Shown piece after piece: positions 17,694-24,053 of a DNA stretch of 38,786 bases. The stretch is from the NCBI GenBank assembly GCA_003490025.1, contig DNJC01000055.1:134002-172787 (forward strand), given 5' to 3'. The translations under genes and the position numbers were made by a program. The notes under the pieces were generated by a model. It was not told the origin of the DNA. It ran no database searches and saw nothing but the letters and a program-made list of their open reading frames with translations. Position 1 is the first letter of the stretch; every line of letters starts with the position of its first letter. This stretch comes from Geobacter sp. (GTDB lineage: Bacteria; Desulfobacterota; Desulfuromonadia; Geobacterales; Geobacteraceae).

Positions 17694-17723
17694 TTGACAT
17701 TAGTACCGCTACCATGCTATTTA
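17694..17723 (+). promoter_or_regulatory. Predicted promoter of atpZ-atpI-atpB-atpE
   Basis: A perfect -35 TTGACA (17694-17699) is followed after 18 bases by TATTTA (17718-17723). The latter is preceded by TGC, an extended -10 feature. Transcription would start near 17730, about 44 bases before atpZ. Confidence 0.55.
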
Positions 17724-17747
17724 GCCTAGGTTTTCTCCCGTTGATTT

Positions 17748-17753
17748 GTATAC
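17748..17753. promoter_or_regulatory. GTATAC site in the atp leader
   Basis: GTATAC lies about 18 bases downstream of the predicted atp transcription start, the same relative place as the palindrome at the nuo promoter. A second copy (17570-17575) lies about 155 bases upstream and in reverse reads GCCGTATACTT, the same extended string as at 14658-14667. Confidence 0.45.
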
Positions 17754-17773
17754 GGGACGGGAGGAGAGCAGAG

Positions 17774-18019
17774 ATGGATGAGGAGAAGAAGAGTCTTCTG
17801 AAGACCCTCGGCATGATTTCCACGATGGGGATCGCCTTCGCGGTCGCCATCGCTCTCGGCGTTTTCTTCGGCCTCAAGCTGGACGAGTGGCTCGGGACCA
17901 AACCGTGGTTCTTCTTCATATTTCTCTTTTTCGGCATCGTTGCCGGTTTTCGCAACATCTTCATAATAGCCGGAAAAGAGCTGCGTGATGACAGGCAGGA
18001 CAAGGATAAACGAGGATAA
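17774..18019 (+). CDS. atpZ: AtpZ/AtpI family ATP synthase accessory protein
   Basis: This is an 81-residue protein with two membrane helices (about 13-35 and 43-64) separated by a short loop containing GLKLDEWLG. That loop is the hallmark of the AtpZ/ATP synthase protein I-like family, linked to assembly of F-type ATP synthase and possibly Mg2+/Ca2+ transport. I take the ATG at 17774 because GGGAGGA lies 9 bases upstream; the frame is open to 17648. The C-terminus is strongly charged. The 3' end overlaps atpI by about 35 bases, indicating coupled translation. Confidence 0.85.
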   Translation: MDEEKKSLLKTLGMISTMGIAFAVAIALGVFFGLKLDEWLGTKPWFFFIFLFFGIVAGFRNIFIIAGKELRDDRQDKDKRG

Positions 18020-18377
18020 CATCTTCGTGTGGCTGGTTGGGGCAAGCCTGGCGCTTTCCGCCCTCGCCGGGGCGGCCACCGCGCTGATGGTCTCCCCGAG
18101 GTTCGGCGGGTCGCTCTTCGTCGGCGGCATACTCGCCACGGCGAACTTCCTCTGGATGAGGAACGCGCTCGAAGCCGCCCTGCGGCTCCTCCCGACGAAC
18201 GCATCGCGCTTCGCCACGCTGCGCTATCTTACAAGGCTCGCCATCATGGCGGCCGTGCTGTATCTGCTGCTCGTTCGCGTGGGGGTCGACATCTTCGGCC
18301 TGCTCATCGGACTTTCAGTGCTGGTCGTGAACATAACCGTTTTTTCAATATACCTGTCCACCCGTAAAGGAGGCTAG
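17985..18377 (+). CDS. atpI: ATP synthase subunit I
   Basis: This is a four-helix membrane protein of 130 residues (helices about 13-36, 40-57, 82-98, 100-124). Members of this family guide assembly of the c-ring. The context, between atpZ and atpB, supports the call more than the sequence, which is poorly conserved in the family. The start is uncertain: GTG at 17985, ATG at 17988, or an internal GTG at 18027 preceded by GAGG. The first two overlap atpZ. The stop is 5 bases before atpB. Confidence 0.8.
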   Translation: MMTGRTRINEDNIFVWLVGASLALSALAGAATALMVSPRFGGSLFVGGILATANFLWMRNALEAALRLLPTNASRFATLRYLTRLAIMAAVLYLLLVRVGVDIFGLLIGLSVLVVNITVFSIYLSTRKGG

Positions 18378-18382
18378 CTGCA

Positions 18383-19072
18383 ATGGTTCATCCGTTCTTA
18401 TTTCTTCAGTTCTTCCGCGAGTTGCTTCACCCCCTCGGTTTCTCCGAGGCCAGCGCGGACGCCGTCGTCTATACCTGGCTCATCATGATCGGCCTGGTGC
18501 TTTTTTCCATCGTGGCCACCAAGAAGCTGCAGGCGGTTCCTTCCGGCGCGCAGAACTTCATGGAAGTCATCGTGGGCGGCATCGAGAACATGCTCCTCGA
18601 GACCATGGGTGAGCACGGCAAGCCGTTCTTCCCGCTGATCGCGACCCTGGCCCTTTTCATCCTGGTCTCCAACCTGATCGGGCTGGTCCCGGGCTTCTTC
18701 CCGCCGACCGCGAACATCAACACCACCGCGGCCTGCGCGGTCGTCGTCTTCGTCGCCACCCACATCGTGGGGGTGAAGGAGCACGGCGCCGGCTACATCA
18801 AGCACTTCCTGGGTCCGATCGCCTGGCTCGCCCCGATGATGTTCTTCATCGAGGTCATCGGCCACTTGAGCCGCGTGATCTCCCTGACCCTGCGTCTCTT
18901 CGGTAACATGAACGGCCACGAGCTGGTCCTCATCATCTTCTTCGGCCTGGCGCCCTTCCTGGTACCGCTGCCGATGATGCTGATGGGCGTGCTGGTTTCC
19001 TTCATCCAGGCCTTCGTGTTCATGCTCCTGGCCATGATCTACATCCAGGGTTCGCTGGAGCACGCGCACTAA
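18383..19072 (+). CDS. atpB: ATP synthase F0 subunit a
   Basis: AtpB forms the two ion half-channels beside the c-ring in the membrane. The 229-residue product has the essential arginine Arg171 in LTLRLFGNMNGHE, Glu180 nearby, and the C-terminal SFIQAFVFMLLAMIYI helix with the conserved Gln. AAAGGAGG lies 9 bases upstream of the ATG. It is followed not directly by atpE but by 145 bases with an inverted heptamer array. Confidence 0.97.
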   Translation: MVHPFLFLQFFRELLHPLGFSEASADAVVYTWLIMIGLVLFSIVATKKLQAVPSGAQNFMEVIVGGIENMLLETMGEHGKPFFPLIATLALFILVSNLIGLVPGFFPPTANINTTAACAVVVFVATHIVGVKEHGAGYIKHFLGPIAWLAPMMFFIEVIGHLSRVISLTLRLFGNMNGHELVLIIFFGLAPFLVPLPMMLMGVLVSFIQAFVFMLLAMIYIQGSLEHAH

Positions 19073-19084
19073 AACCAAAAAGCC

Positions 19085-19165
19085 GTTCTACGTTCTATGT
19101 TCTAGGTTCTACGTTTAGAGACTGGAATTTGAACAACTTAGAACGTAGAACATAGAACTTAGAAC
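19085..19165. repeat. Inverted array of 7-bp units between atpB and atpE
   Basis: Four perfect-phase heptamers GTTCTAN (19085-19112) plus a decayed fifth unit are followed by a spacer of about 25 bases. Then come four heptamers in reverse orientation (19138-19165). The two arms can pair at 25 of 28 positions, with mismatches only at the seventh base of a unit. The RNA hairpin would form 52 bases before the atpE start. Confidence 0.9.
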
Positions 19166-19178
19166 TGACTTTAATTCC

Positions 19179-19184
19179 TATACT
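19179..19184 (+). promoter_or_regulatory. Possible -10 element for atpE
   Basis: TATACT (five of six consensus bases) lies 33 bases before atpE, but no good -35 sits at 16-18 bases upstream, where the heptamer arm ends. It could give atpE an extra transcript; this is weak evidence. Confidence 0.25.
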
Positions 19185-19217
19185 ATTTAGGAAAAATACG
19201 CAGCAAAGGAGAAACAA

Positions 19218-19493
19218 ATGGAATTCTTTACTATGTGTGTACTCGCAGCAGGCATCGGCATGGCTCTCGGCACCCTCGGCACCGGCATCGGTCAGGGCCT
19301 CGCAGTCAAAAGCGCAGTTGAAGGCGTTTCCCGTAACCCGGGCGCTTCCGGCAAGATCCTGACCACCATGATGATCGGTCTGGCCATGATCGAGTCCCTC
19401 GCTATCTACGCCCTGGTTGTCTGCCTCATCATCCTCTTCGCCAACCCCTACAAGGACGTCGCTCTGAGCCTCGTCAAGGCTGTAGCGAAGTAA
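19218..19493 (+). CDS. atpE: ATP synthase F0 subunit c
   Basis: AtpE is the hairpin proteolipid of which a ring of copies carries ions. The 91-residue product has a Gly-rich first helix (GTLGTGIGQG), the polar loop with RNP (39-41), and the second helix with the ion-binding Glu59 in MIESLAIY. Gln26 and Ser60 are two of the side chains that bind Na+ in sodium-type rings, but position 61 is Leu rather than Thr, so ion choice cannot be read from sequence. AAAGGAG precedes the ATG by 7 bases. A strong terminator follows. Confidence 0.97.
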   Translation: MEFFTMCVLAAGIGMALGTLGTGIGQGLAVKSAVEGVSRNPGASGKILTTMMIGLAMIESLAIYALVVCLIILFANPYKDVALSLVKAVAK

Positions 19494-19513
19494 TCGGTTC
19501 CTTCCGGAAACGG

Positions 19514-19548
19514 AAAAAAGGGCGTGCCTCACGGCGCGCCCTTTTTTT
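19514..19548 (+). terminator. Rho-independent terminator after atpE
   Basis: An 8-bp stem GGGCGTGC/GCGCGCCC (one G-U pair), extended by A-T pairs, ends in seven T. It lies 20 bases after the atpE stop and ends the atpZIBE operon. The A-run on the other side may also allow action on the minus strand. Confidence 0.9.
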
Positions 19549-19616
19549 GCGCCTACTGTTGCCGCCCCTGACCCTCAACCTCCCACAACCATCAGAGATA
19601 TGGGGAACGCCTCCCC

Positions 19617-19670
19617 TTCGTGGCAACGCCCTCACCCGCCCTTCGGGCACCCTCTCCCGGAGGGCGAGGG
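19617..19670. repeat. Dispersed CCCTC...GAGGG palindromic repeat, copy 1
   Basis: The stretch starts with TTCG then GGCAACGCCCTCACCC and ends with CCTCTCCCGGAGGGCGAGGG. The same start and end recur at 36341-36387. This resembles the dispersed palindromic repeats common in proteobacterial intergenic regions. Confidence 0.7.
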
Positions 19671-19742
19671 TTAAGGCGGCCCTTCCCCTCCCAAAGTATG
19701 ATCTGGCTTCTTCCTCCGACGCAGCAGCGGTTTTGCTGCGTC

Positions 19743-19771
19743 TTGACTTTTCCGGGTCGCTGTGAAATATT
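19743..19771 (+). promoter_or_regulatory. Predicted promoter of the PHP gene
   Basis: TTGACT and AATATT are separated by 17 bases. The expected start near 19778 falls at the first base of the ATG at 19779, and no good ribosome-binding site precedes it, so the mRNA could be leaderless. Confidence 0.4.
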
Positions 19772-19778
19772 CCAAGGC

Positions 19779-20498
19779 ATGAAAATCATAGCCGATATGC
19801 ACACTCACACGCTCGCCTCGGGGCACGCGTACTCGACCATCAACGAACTTGCGCGCGCCGCAGCCGAAGTCGGACTCCGGGGCCTCGCCATCACGGACCA
19901 CGGCCCCGGCCTGCCGGGGGGACCGCACCGTTTCCATTTCTGCGCCATGCGCTTCGTCCCCAGGACCATCGCCGGTGTCAGGATCTTCCGCGGCGTCGAG
20001 GCGAACATCCTCGACGACCAGGGGAGGCTCGACCTTGAGCCGGACGTCCTGGAGCAGCTGGATTTCGTCATGGCCGGGTTGCACGAGGACTGCGGATTCT
20101 GCGGGCAGGACATCGAGCGGAACACCCGGGCCATCCTCGCGGCCATGGAGAACCCGCGGGTCAAATGCATCTCCCATCCGGGCAACGTCGTCTTCCCCGC
20201 ACGCTACGAGGAGATAGTGATGGGGGCACTGGCGACGCAGACGGCGCTGGAGATCAACAACTCCTCGCTGATGTCGGTAAGCCGCAAGGGGAGTAACGCC
20301 AATTGCGCAGAGATCGCAGCCCTTTGCGCCAGGATAGGCGCACCGGTGATGATAGGAAGCGACGCGCATATCTGCCAGGGAGTGGGGGTGTTCGAGGATG
20401 CACTCAAACTTCTAGCCGAGGCGGGAATGCCCGAGGGGCAGGTGATAAACGCCTCGTGGCAGAGGCTCCTGGATTTTCTGGGAATCGAGGAAGAGTAA
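19779..20498 (+). CDS. PHP-domain phosphatase/hydrolase (YcdX type)
   Basis: This is a 239-residue metal-dependent hydrolase of the polymerase-and-histidinol-phosphatase family, probably cytosolic. Metal-ligand motifs are present in order: H8 and H10 in ADMHTHTLASGH, H16, H41 in ITDHGPG, E74 in RGVEANI, H102, H133 in ISHPGN, and a terminal GSDAH. The small phosphatase branch (YcdX-like) is the best match; the substrate is unknown. I choose the start at 19779 (MKIIADMHTH), because the open frame upstream is repeat sequence. No operon partner. Confidence 0.85.
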   Translation: MKIIADMHTHTLASGHAYSTINELARAAAEVGLRGLAITDHGPGLPGGPHRFHFCAMRFVPRTIAGVRIFRGVEANILDDQGRLDLEPDVLEQLDFVMAGLHEDCGFCGQDIERNTRAILAAMENPRVKCISHPGNVVFPARYEEIVMGALATQTALEINNSSLMSVSRKGSNANCAEIAALCARIGAPVMIGSDAHICQGVGVFEDALKLLAEAGMPEGQVINASWQRLLDFLGIEEE

Positions 20499-20513
20499 GG
20501 CCAAGGCGTTTAA

Positions 20514-20636
20514 CGGGGATGAAGGGGATGTAGGGGATAACTTCAACAGCCATAGGCTTTTTGGTTTTAAGACCAAAGGGCCTTTGGCTTTTTTAAACCC
20601 TTAAAGCCTTTATCCCTTTTATCCCCTTCATCCCCG
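20514..20636. repeat. Inverted array of 9-bp units between the PHP and EamA genes
   Basis: The left arm (20514-20540) holds three 9-bp units: CGGGGATGA, AGGGGATGT, AGGGGATAA. The right arm (to 20636) holds similar units in reverse orientation, the outermost an exact complement and the inner ones decaying towards the centre. Between them lie a hairpin terminator and further AT-rich degenerate units. The right arm includes the stop codon of the EamA gene. Confidence 0.85.
20573..20594 (+). terminator. Terminator after the PHP gene
   Basis: CCAAAG and CTTTGG form a short stem with loop GGC, followed by C and six T. It sits in the centre of the 9-bp repeat array and 74 bases after the PHP gene. 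Confidence 0.6.
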
Positions 20637-21557
20637 TGAATGGATTTTAGGGTTGCCGGACATGGAGGTCGCCAGGACCGCGAGACCGGCGAAGAGAAGG
20701 GGTATCCCGGAAAGGGCGGTCACGGTGAGACGCTCGCCTAGGAAGAGGATGCCGAGGAGGGCCGCCACCAGCGGTTCTGCCAGCGAAAGGGTCACCGCAG
20801 AGGCGACCGGGACGCTGCGCAACCCCCGGGCGAAGAGCCAGTAGGAAAGCGCCGTGACCACCACGCCCAGGTAAAGAACGACCGCCGCCCCCCTCCCCTG
20901 AAACAGCCAGTGGAGGTCGGTGAAAAACAGGATCGGCGAGAGGAGCAGCGCGCCGAGGCTGAAAACCACGGCCATGACGGACTCTGAACTCCGCCCGGGC
21001 AAGAGCCCCTTGATCGCCATGGTGTAACAGGCATAGGAAGTTCCCGCTCCCAAGGCGAGCAGTATACCCACGGGATCGACAGCGATCCCCGCTCCCCCGC
21101 CTCCCGCCAGAAGCCCGCAGCCGGCGATGGCGAGGAGAGTCGCCACGCCCCACGCCCTCCCGGGCCGCTCACCTCTGAAGACGAAACCGAGAATCCCCGC
21201 GATCACGGGCGAACTCCCGATGGCGACCAGTGTGCCTACCGCGACGCCGGTCCGGCTCAATGCGGTAAAAAAGCTGAGCTGGTAGGACGCGACGAAGAAG
21301 CCGGCGAGAACCGTGCCTTTAACCGGCCAGCGCCCGACTCCCAAGCCTCCCCTGCAAAAGGCGAGCACCATCAGGGCCGCCCCCCCGACGAGTAGCCGCA
21401 AGGCCCCGAGGCTTCCGGGGTTCACGCCGACAGGTGCCAGCGCCTGGGATGTCCCGGAGGTCCCCCAGAGGACGCCAGCGGCGAGGACCAGCAGAGCCCC
21501 CGCGCGAACTCCTTTGGCGGTTGCGGCTTCGGTTGCGGCATCGACAACTGAACTCAT
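20628..21557 (-). CDS. EamA/DMT-family transporter (1)
   Basis: This is a 309-residue membrane protein of the drug/metabolite transporter superfamily with two EamA repeats, about ten helices in all. The first repeat opens with GALLVLAAGVLWGTSGTSQAL (about 20-40) and the second with GILLALGAGTSYACYTMAIKGL. Relatives export amino acids or metabolites; the substrate cannot be predicted. An N-terminal extension of about 18 hydrophilic residues precedes the first helix. The stop codon and last few residues lie inside the 9-bp repeat arm. It is downstream of prfC on the same strand, separated by a REP element. Confidence 0.85.
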   Translation of the reverse strand: MSSVVDAATEAATAKGVRAGALLVLAAGVLWGTSGTSQALAPVGVNPGSLGALRLLVGGAALMVLAFCRGGLGVGRWPVKGTVLAGFFVASYQLSFFTALSRTGVAVGTLVAIGSSPVIAGILGFVFRGERPGRAWGVATLLAIAGCGLLAGGGGAGIAVDPVGILLALGAGTSYACYTMAIKGLLPGRSSESVMAVVFSLGALLLSPILFFTDLHWLFQGRGAAVVLYLGVVVTALSYWLFARGLRSVPVASAVTLSLAEPLVAALLGILFLGERLTVTALSGIPLLFAGLAVLATSMSGNPKIHSRG

Positions 21558-21580
21558 TCGGATTCCATTTCAATACAACC

Positions 21581-21606
21581 TGTAGGAGCGGCATTCCTGC
21601 CGCGAT
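21581..21606. repeat. REP-like element with GTAG head
   Basis: TGTAGGAGCGGCA, loop TTCC, then TGCCGCGAT: a perfect 6-bp stem GCGGCA/TGCCGC preceded by GTAGGA. This is the layout of REP elements of the Pseudomonas type. It lies 22 bases after the prfC stop region and 24 bases before the EamA start, on the same transcript if co-transcribed. Confidence 0.7.
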
Positions 21607-21628
21607 GGGTAGGGGGAGGCTTTGCGGC

Positions 21629-23212
21629 TCAGCTGTGCTCGCGGGTGGCATGGAAGGAGAGATCCTTCCAGTTCTCCATGGTGTTGTCCAGGCGCCACTG
21701 GCTCCCGGCGAGGTAGGCAAGATTCCCTTCGCCGTCCAGGTAGAGGCTCATCGCCTCCTTTTTCTGGAACTCGTCGAGACGCTTCCTGTCCCCGGTCACC
21801 CAGCGCGCCGTCACATAGGAGACCGGCTCGTAGGCGGCCTTGACGCCGTACTCGTGCTCCAGGCGGTGCATGACCACGTCGAACTGCAGCATCCCGACCG
21901 CCCCGACGATCCAGTCCGCGCCCATGAGCGGCCTGAAGACCTGGGTGGTCCCTTCCTCGGCCAGCTGCACCAGCCCCTTCTCCAGCGATTTCGACTTGAG
22001 GGGGTTCAGGATGCGGACCTTCCGGAAGTGCTCCGGAGCGAAGTTGGGTATCCCGGTGTACTTGAGATCCTCGCCCTGGGTGAAGGTGTCGCCTATCTTT
22101 ATGGTGCCGTGGTTGTGGATGCCGATGATGTCGCCGGCGTACGCCTCATCTATATTGGTGCGGTCCTGCGCCATGAAGATGGTGGCGTTGGCTATCTGTA
22201 CCTCGCGTCCGAGCCGCAGGTGCTTCACCTTCATCCCGCGCACGAACTTGCCGGAGCAGATCCTGAAGAAGGCGATCCTGTCGCGGTGCGCCGGGTCCAT
22301 GTTCGCCTGGATCTTGAAGGTAAAACCGGTGAACGGCTCCTCGTAGGGGGAAACGGTGCGGGTGGTCGCCTCGCGCGGCAGCGGGGACGGCGCGTTTTCA
22401 ACGAACGAGTCGAGGAGTTGCTGCACCCCGAAGGTGTTGATGGCGGAGCCGAAGAAGACGGGGGTCTGCAACCCGGCGAGGTAGGCTTCCTGGTCGAAGG
22501 GATGGGCAGCTCCTTCCAGGAGTTCCACGTCCGCACGCAGTTCCTCGACCTGGCTCCCGAGCAGTTCGTCGAGCCTCGGGTCGTCGAGCCCCTTCACGGT
22601 CACGACCTCGCCGACACCGTGGTCCGCATCGGGATCGAAGAAGGTGATCTCCTTGCTGTAGAGGTGATAGGTGCCGCGGAAGCGCTTGCCCATGCCGATG
22701 GGCCAGGTCATGGGGGCGCACTGGATCTTGAGCGTGCTCTCGATGTCGTCGAGGAGGTCGAGCGGCTCGCGCCCCTCGCGGTCGAGCTTGTTGATGAAGG
22801 TCATGATCGGGGTGTGGCGCAGCCGGCAGACCTCCAGGAGCTTCTTGGTCTGGCTCTCCACCCCCTTGACCGAGTCGATCACCATGAGGACGGAGTCGAC
22901 GGCAGTGAGGGTCCGGTAGGTGTCCTCGGAAAAGTCGTTGTGACCGGGGGTGTCGAGCAGGTTGATCTCGAAGTCGCGGTAGCTGAACTTCATCACCGAC
23001 GAGGTGACCGAGATGCCACGCTGCTTCTCCATCTCCATCCAGTCGCTGGTGGCATGGCGCGCCGACTTCCTGGCACGCACCTCGCCGGCCTGCTGAATGG
23101 CTCCCCCGAAGAGCAGAAGCTTCTCCGTTATGGTAGTCTTGCCGGCGTCCGGGTGGCTGATGATGGCGAAGGTACGCCTTTTTCCTATCTCGTGCTCGTT
23201 GTGCCGCATCAT
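21629..23212 (-). CDS. prfC: Peptide chain release factor 3
   Basis: RF3 is a translational GTPase that removes RF1/RF2 from the ribosome after termination. The 527-residue product matches the family length (529 in E. coli). G1 is SHPDAGKTT, G2/switch I contains RGISVTSSVM, G3 is DTPGHNDFSEDTYRTL, and G4 is NKLDRE. I place the start at 23212 (MMRHNEHEIG), where GGGGAG lies 6 bases upstream; the upstream open frame contains a long hairpin. It is divergent from the PilZ gene. Confidence 0.95.
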   Translation of the reverse strand: MMRHNEHEIGKRRTFAIISHPDAGKTTITEKLLLFGGAIQQAGEVRARKSARHATSDWMEMEKQRGISVTSSVMKFSYRDFEINLLDTPGHNDFSEDTYRTLTAVDSVLMVIDSVKGVESQTKKLLEVCRLRHTPIMTFINKLDREGREPLDLLDDIESTLKIQCAPMTWPIGMGKRFRGTYHLYSKEITFFDPDADHGVGEVVTVKGLDDPRLDELLGSQVEELRADVELLEGAAHPFDQEAYLAGLQTPVFFGSAINTFGVQQLLDSFVENAPSPLPREATTRTVSPYEEPFTGFTFKIQANMDPAHRDRIAFFRICSGKFVRGMKVKHLRLGREVQIANATIFMAQDRTNIDEAYAGDIIGIHNHGTIKIGDTFTQGEDLKYTGIPNFAPEHFRKVRILNPLKSKSLEKGLVQLAEEGTTQVFRPLMGADWIVGAVGMLQFDVVMHRLEHEYGVKAAYEPVSYVTARWVTGDRKRLDEFQKKEAMSLYLDGEGNLAYLAGSQWRLDNTMENWKDLSFHATREHS

Positions 23213-23236
23213 CAAAAACTCCCCGTTACAATTCTC

Positions 23237-23281
23237 TGGACAAACGAAAGGCGAAGAGGGTATCTTCGCCGTCGTTGTCCA
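23237..23281. promoter_or_regulatory. Long inverted repeat between prfC and the PilZ gene
   Basis: A 45-base near-perfect palindrome: TGGACAA, CGA and GGCGAAGA on the left pair with TCTTCGCC, TCG and TTGTCCA on the right around the 5-base loop GGGTA. There are 18 base pairs with small bulges. It lies 24 bases before prfC and 59 before the PilZ gene. No T-run follows, so it is not a terminator; it may be an operator or a prfC leader structure. Confidence 0.6.
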
Positions 23282-23340
23282 ACTTCGCCATAATTGCACA
23301 GCAAGCCGGCAAAGGGCAATAACTTTTTTCAGGCGGACAG

Positions 23341-24048
23341 ATGAGCGATATTTACCACAGGTTGCAGCTCGCTGGGGAAGAGCAAGACCAGGAACAGATA
23401 CTCGCCGTACTTTCGGCGATGCATAAGGGAACGCTGAGAAACGACCTGCGTCTGCTGAACTTCTACCGAGAGATCCCGGTCAACTACGGCGCCTGGGTGC
23501 AGACGGTCGAGAAGAACTTTGCCGAGCTGCTGGTGCACCAGGTCCAGGCTGTGGTCATCGCGCACCATAAGCTGACCATCCTGAAAAGCAGCCATTTCCC
23601 CAGGGATGTCATAGCCGGCGTTACCTACGTCAATGTCGAAAAATCCACGGTGATCCTGTCCAACCTCGGTTATTGCATCGTGCGCGCCGACCGGCGCATG
23701 TCGGTCCGAGTCGAGATGGGGATTGCCATCAAGGCGTGTTTCGCGGCACCGCAACACGAGACCGAGGGGACGCTGCACGACATGTCCCTGACCGGCCTGT
23801 CGATAAAGGTGCCGCGCGACCCCGGCATCCCGCTCAGCACGAAGGGAGAACTCTCCCTTGAACTCCCCGCCGGCCTGACCACCGTCCCGGCATCCCTGCT
23901 CAAGGTGATACCAGACGGCGACGGTTGCCGCCTCGCCTTCGAGATCGAGCCATCGCGGCCCGCCGAACTCAGCATCTCTCAGTTCGTCTTTCAGCGCCAG
24001 GTCGAGATCATCAAGGAGCTGAAGGAACACCCCGGCGTCACCCCGTAA
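23341..24048 (+). CDS. PilZ-domain c-di-GMP receptor
   Basis: This is a 235-residue cytosolic protein with a YcgR-like two-part layout. Residues 1-110 form an N-terminal domain of unknown fold. A C-terminal PilZ domain has both c-di-GMP-binding motifs intact, RRMSVR (118-123) and DMSLTG (147-152). Such proteins change flagellar rotation, exopolysaccharide or transcription when c-di-GMP rises; the target here cannot be read from the sequence. The ribosome-binding site is weak (AGGCGG). The stop is 5 bases before tatD, so the two may be co-transcribed. Confidence 0.88.
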   Translation: MSDIYHRLQLAGEEQDQEQILAVLSAMHKGTLRNDLRLLNFYREIPVNYGAWVQTVEKNFAELLVHQVQAVVIAHHKLTILKSSHFPRDVIAGVTYVNVEKSTVILSNLGYCIVRADRRMSVRVEMGIAIKACFAAPQHETEGTLHDMSLTGLSIKVPRDPGIPLSTKGELSLELPAGLTTVPASLLKVIPDGDGCRLAFEIEPSRPAELSISQFVFQRQVEIIKELKEHPGVTP

Positions 24049-24053
24049 TATAT

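Larger units (their letters stand above)
17373..17773. other. Divergent region upstream of the atp genes
   Basis: This 401-base region separates the MshEN gene from atpZ. Short open frames on both strands have no recognisable product and no good ribosome-binding sites. It contains the atp promoter and two GTATAC sites, at 17570-17575 and 17748-17753. I see nothing else in it. Confidence 0.6.

Noticed and set aside
19592..19804. 70-codon minus-strand frame in the atpE-PHP gap
   Set aside because: Most of it is translated palindromic repeat (RPPGEGARRAGEG) and it crosses the PHP promoter and start.
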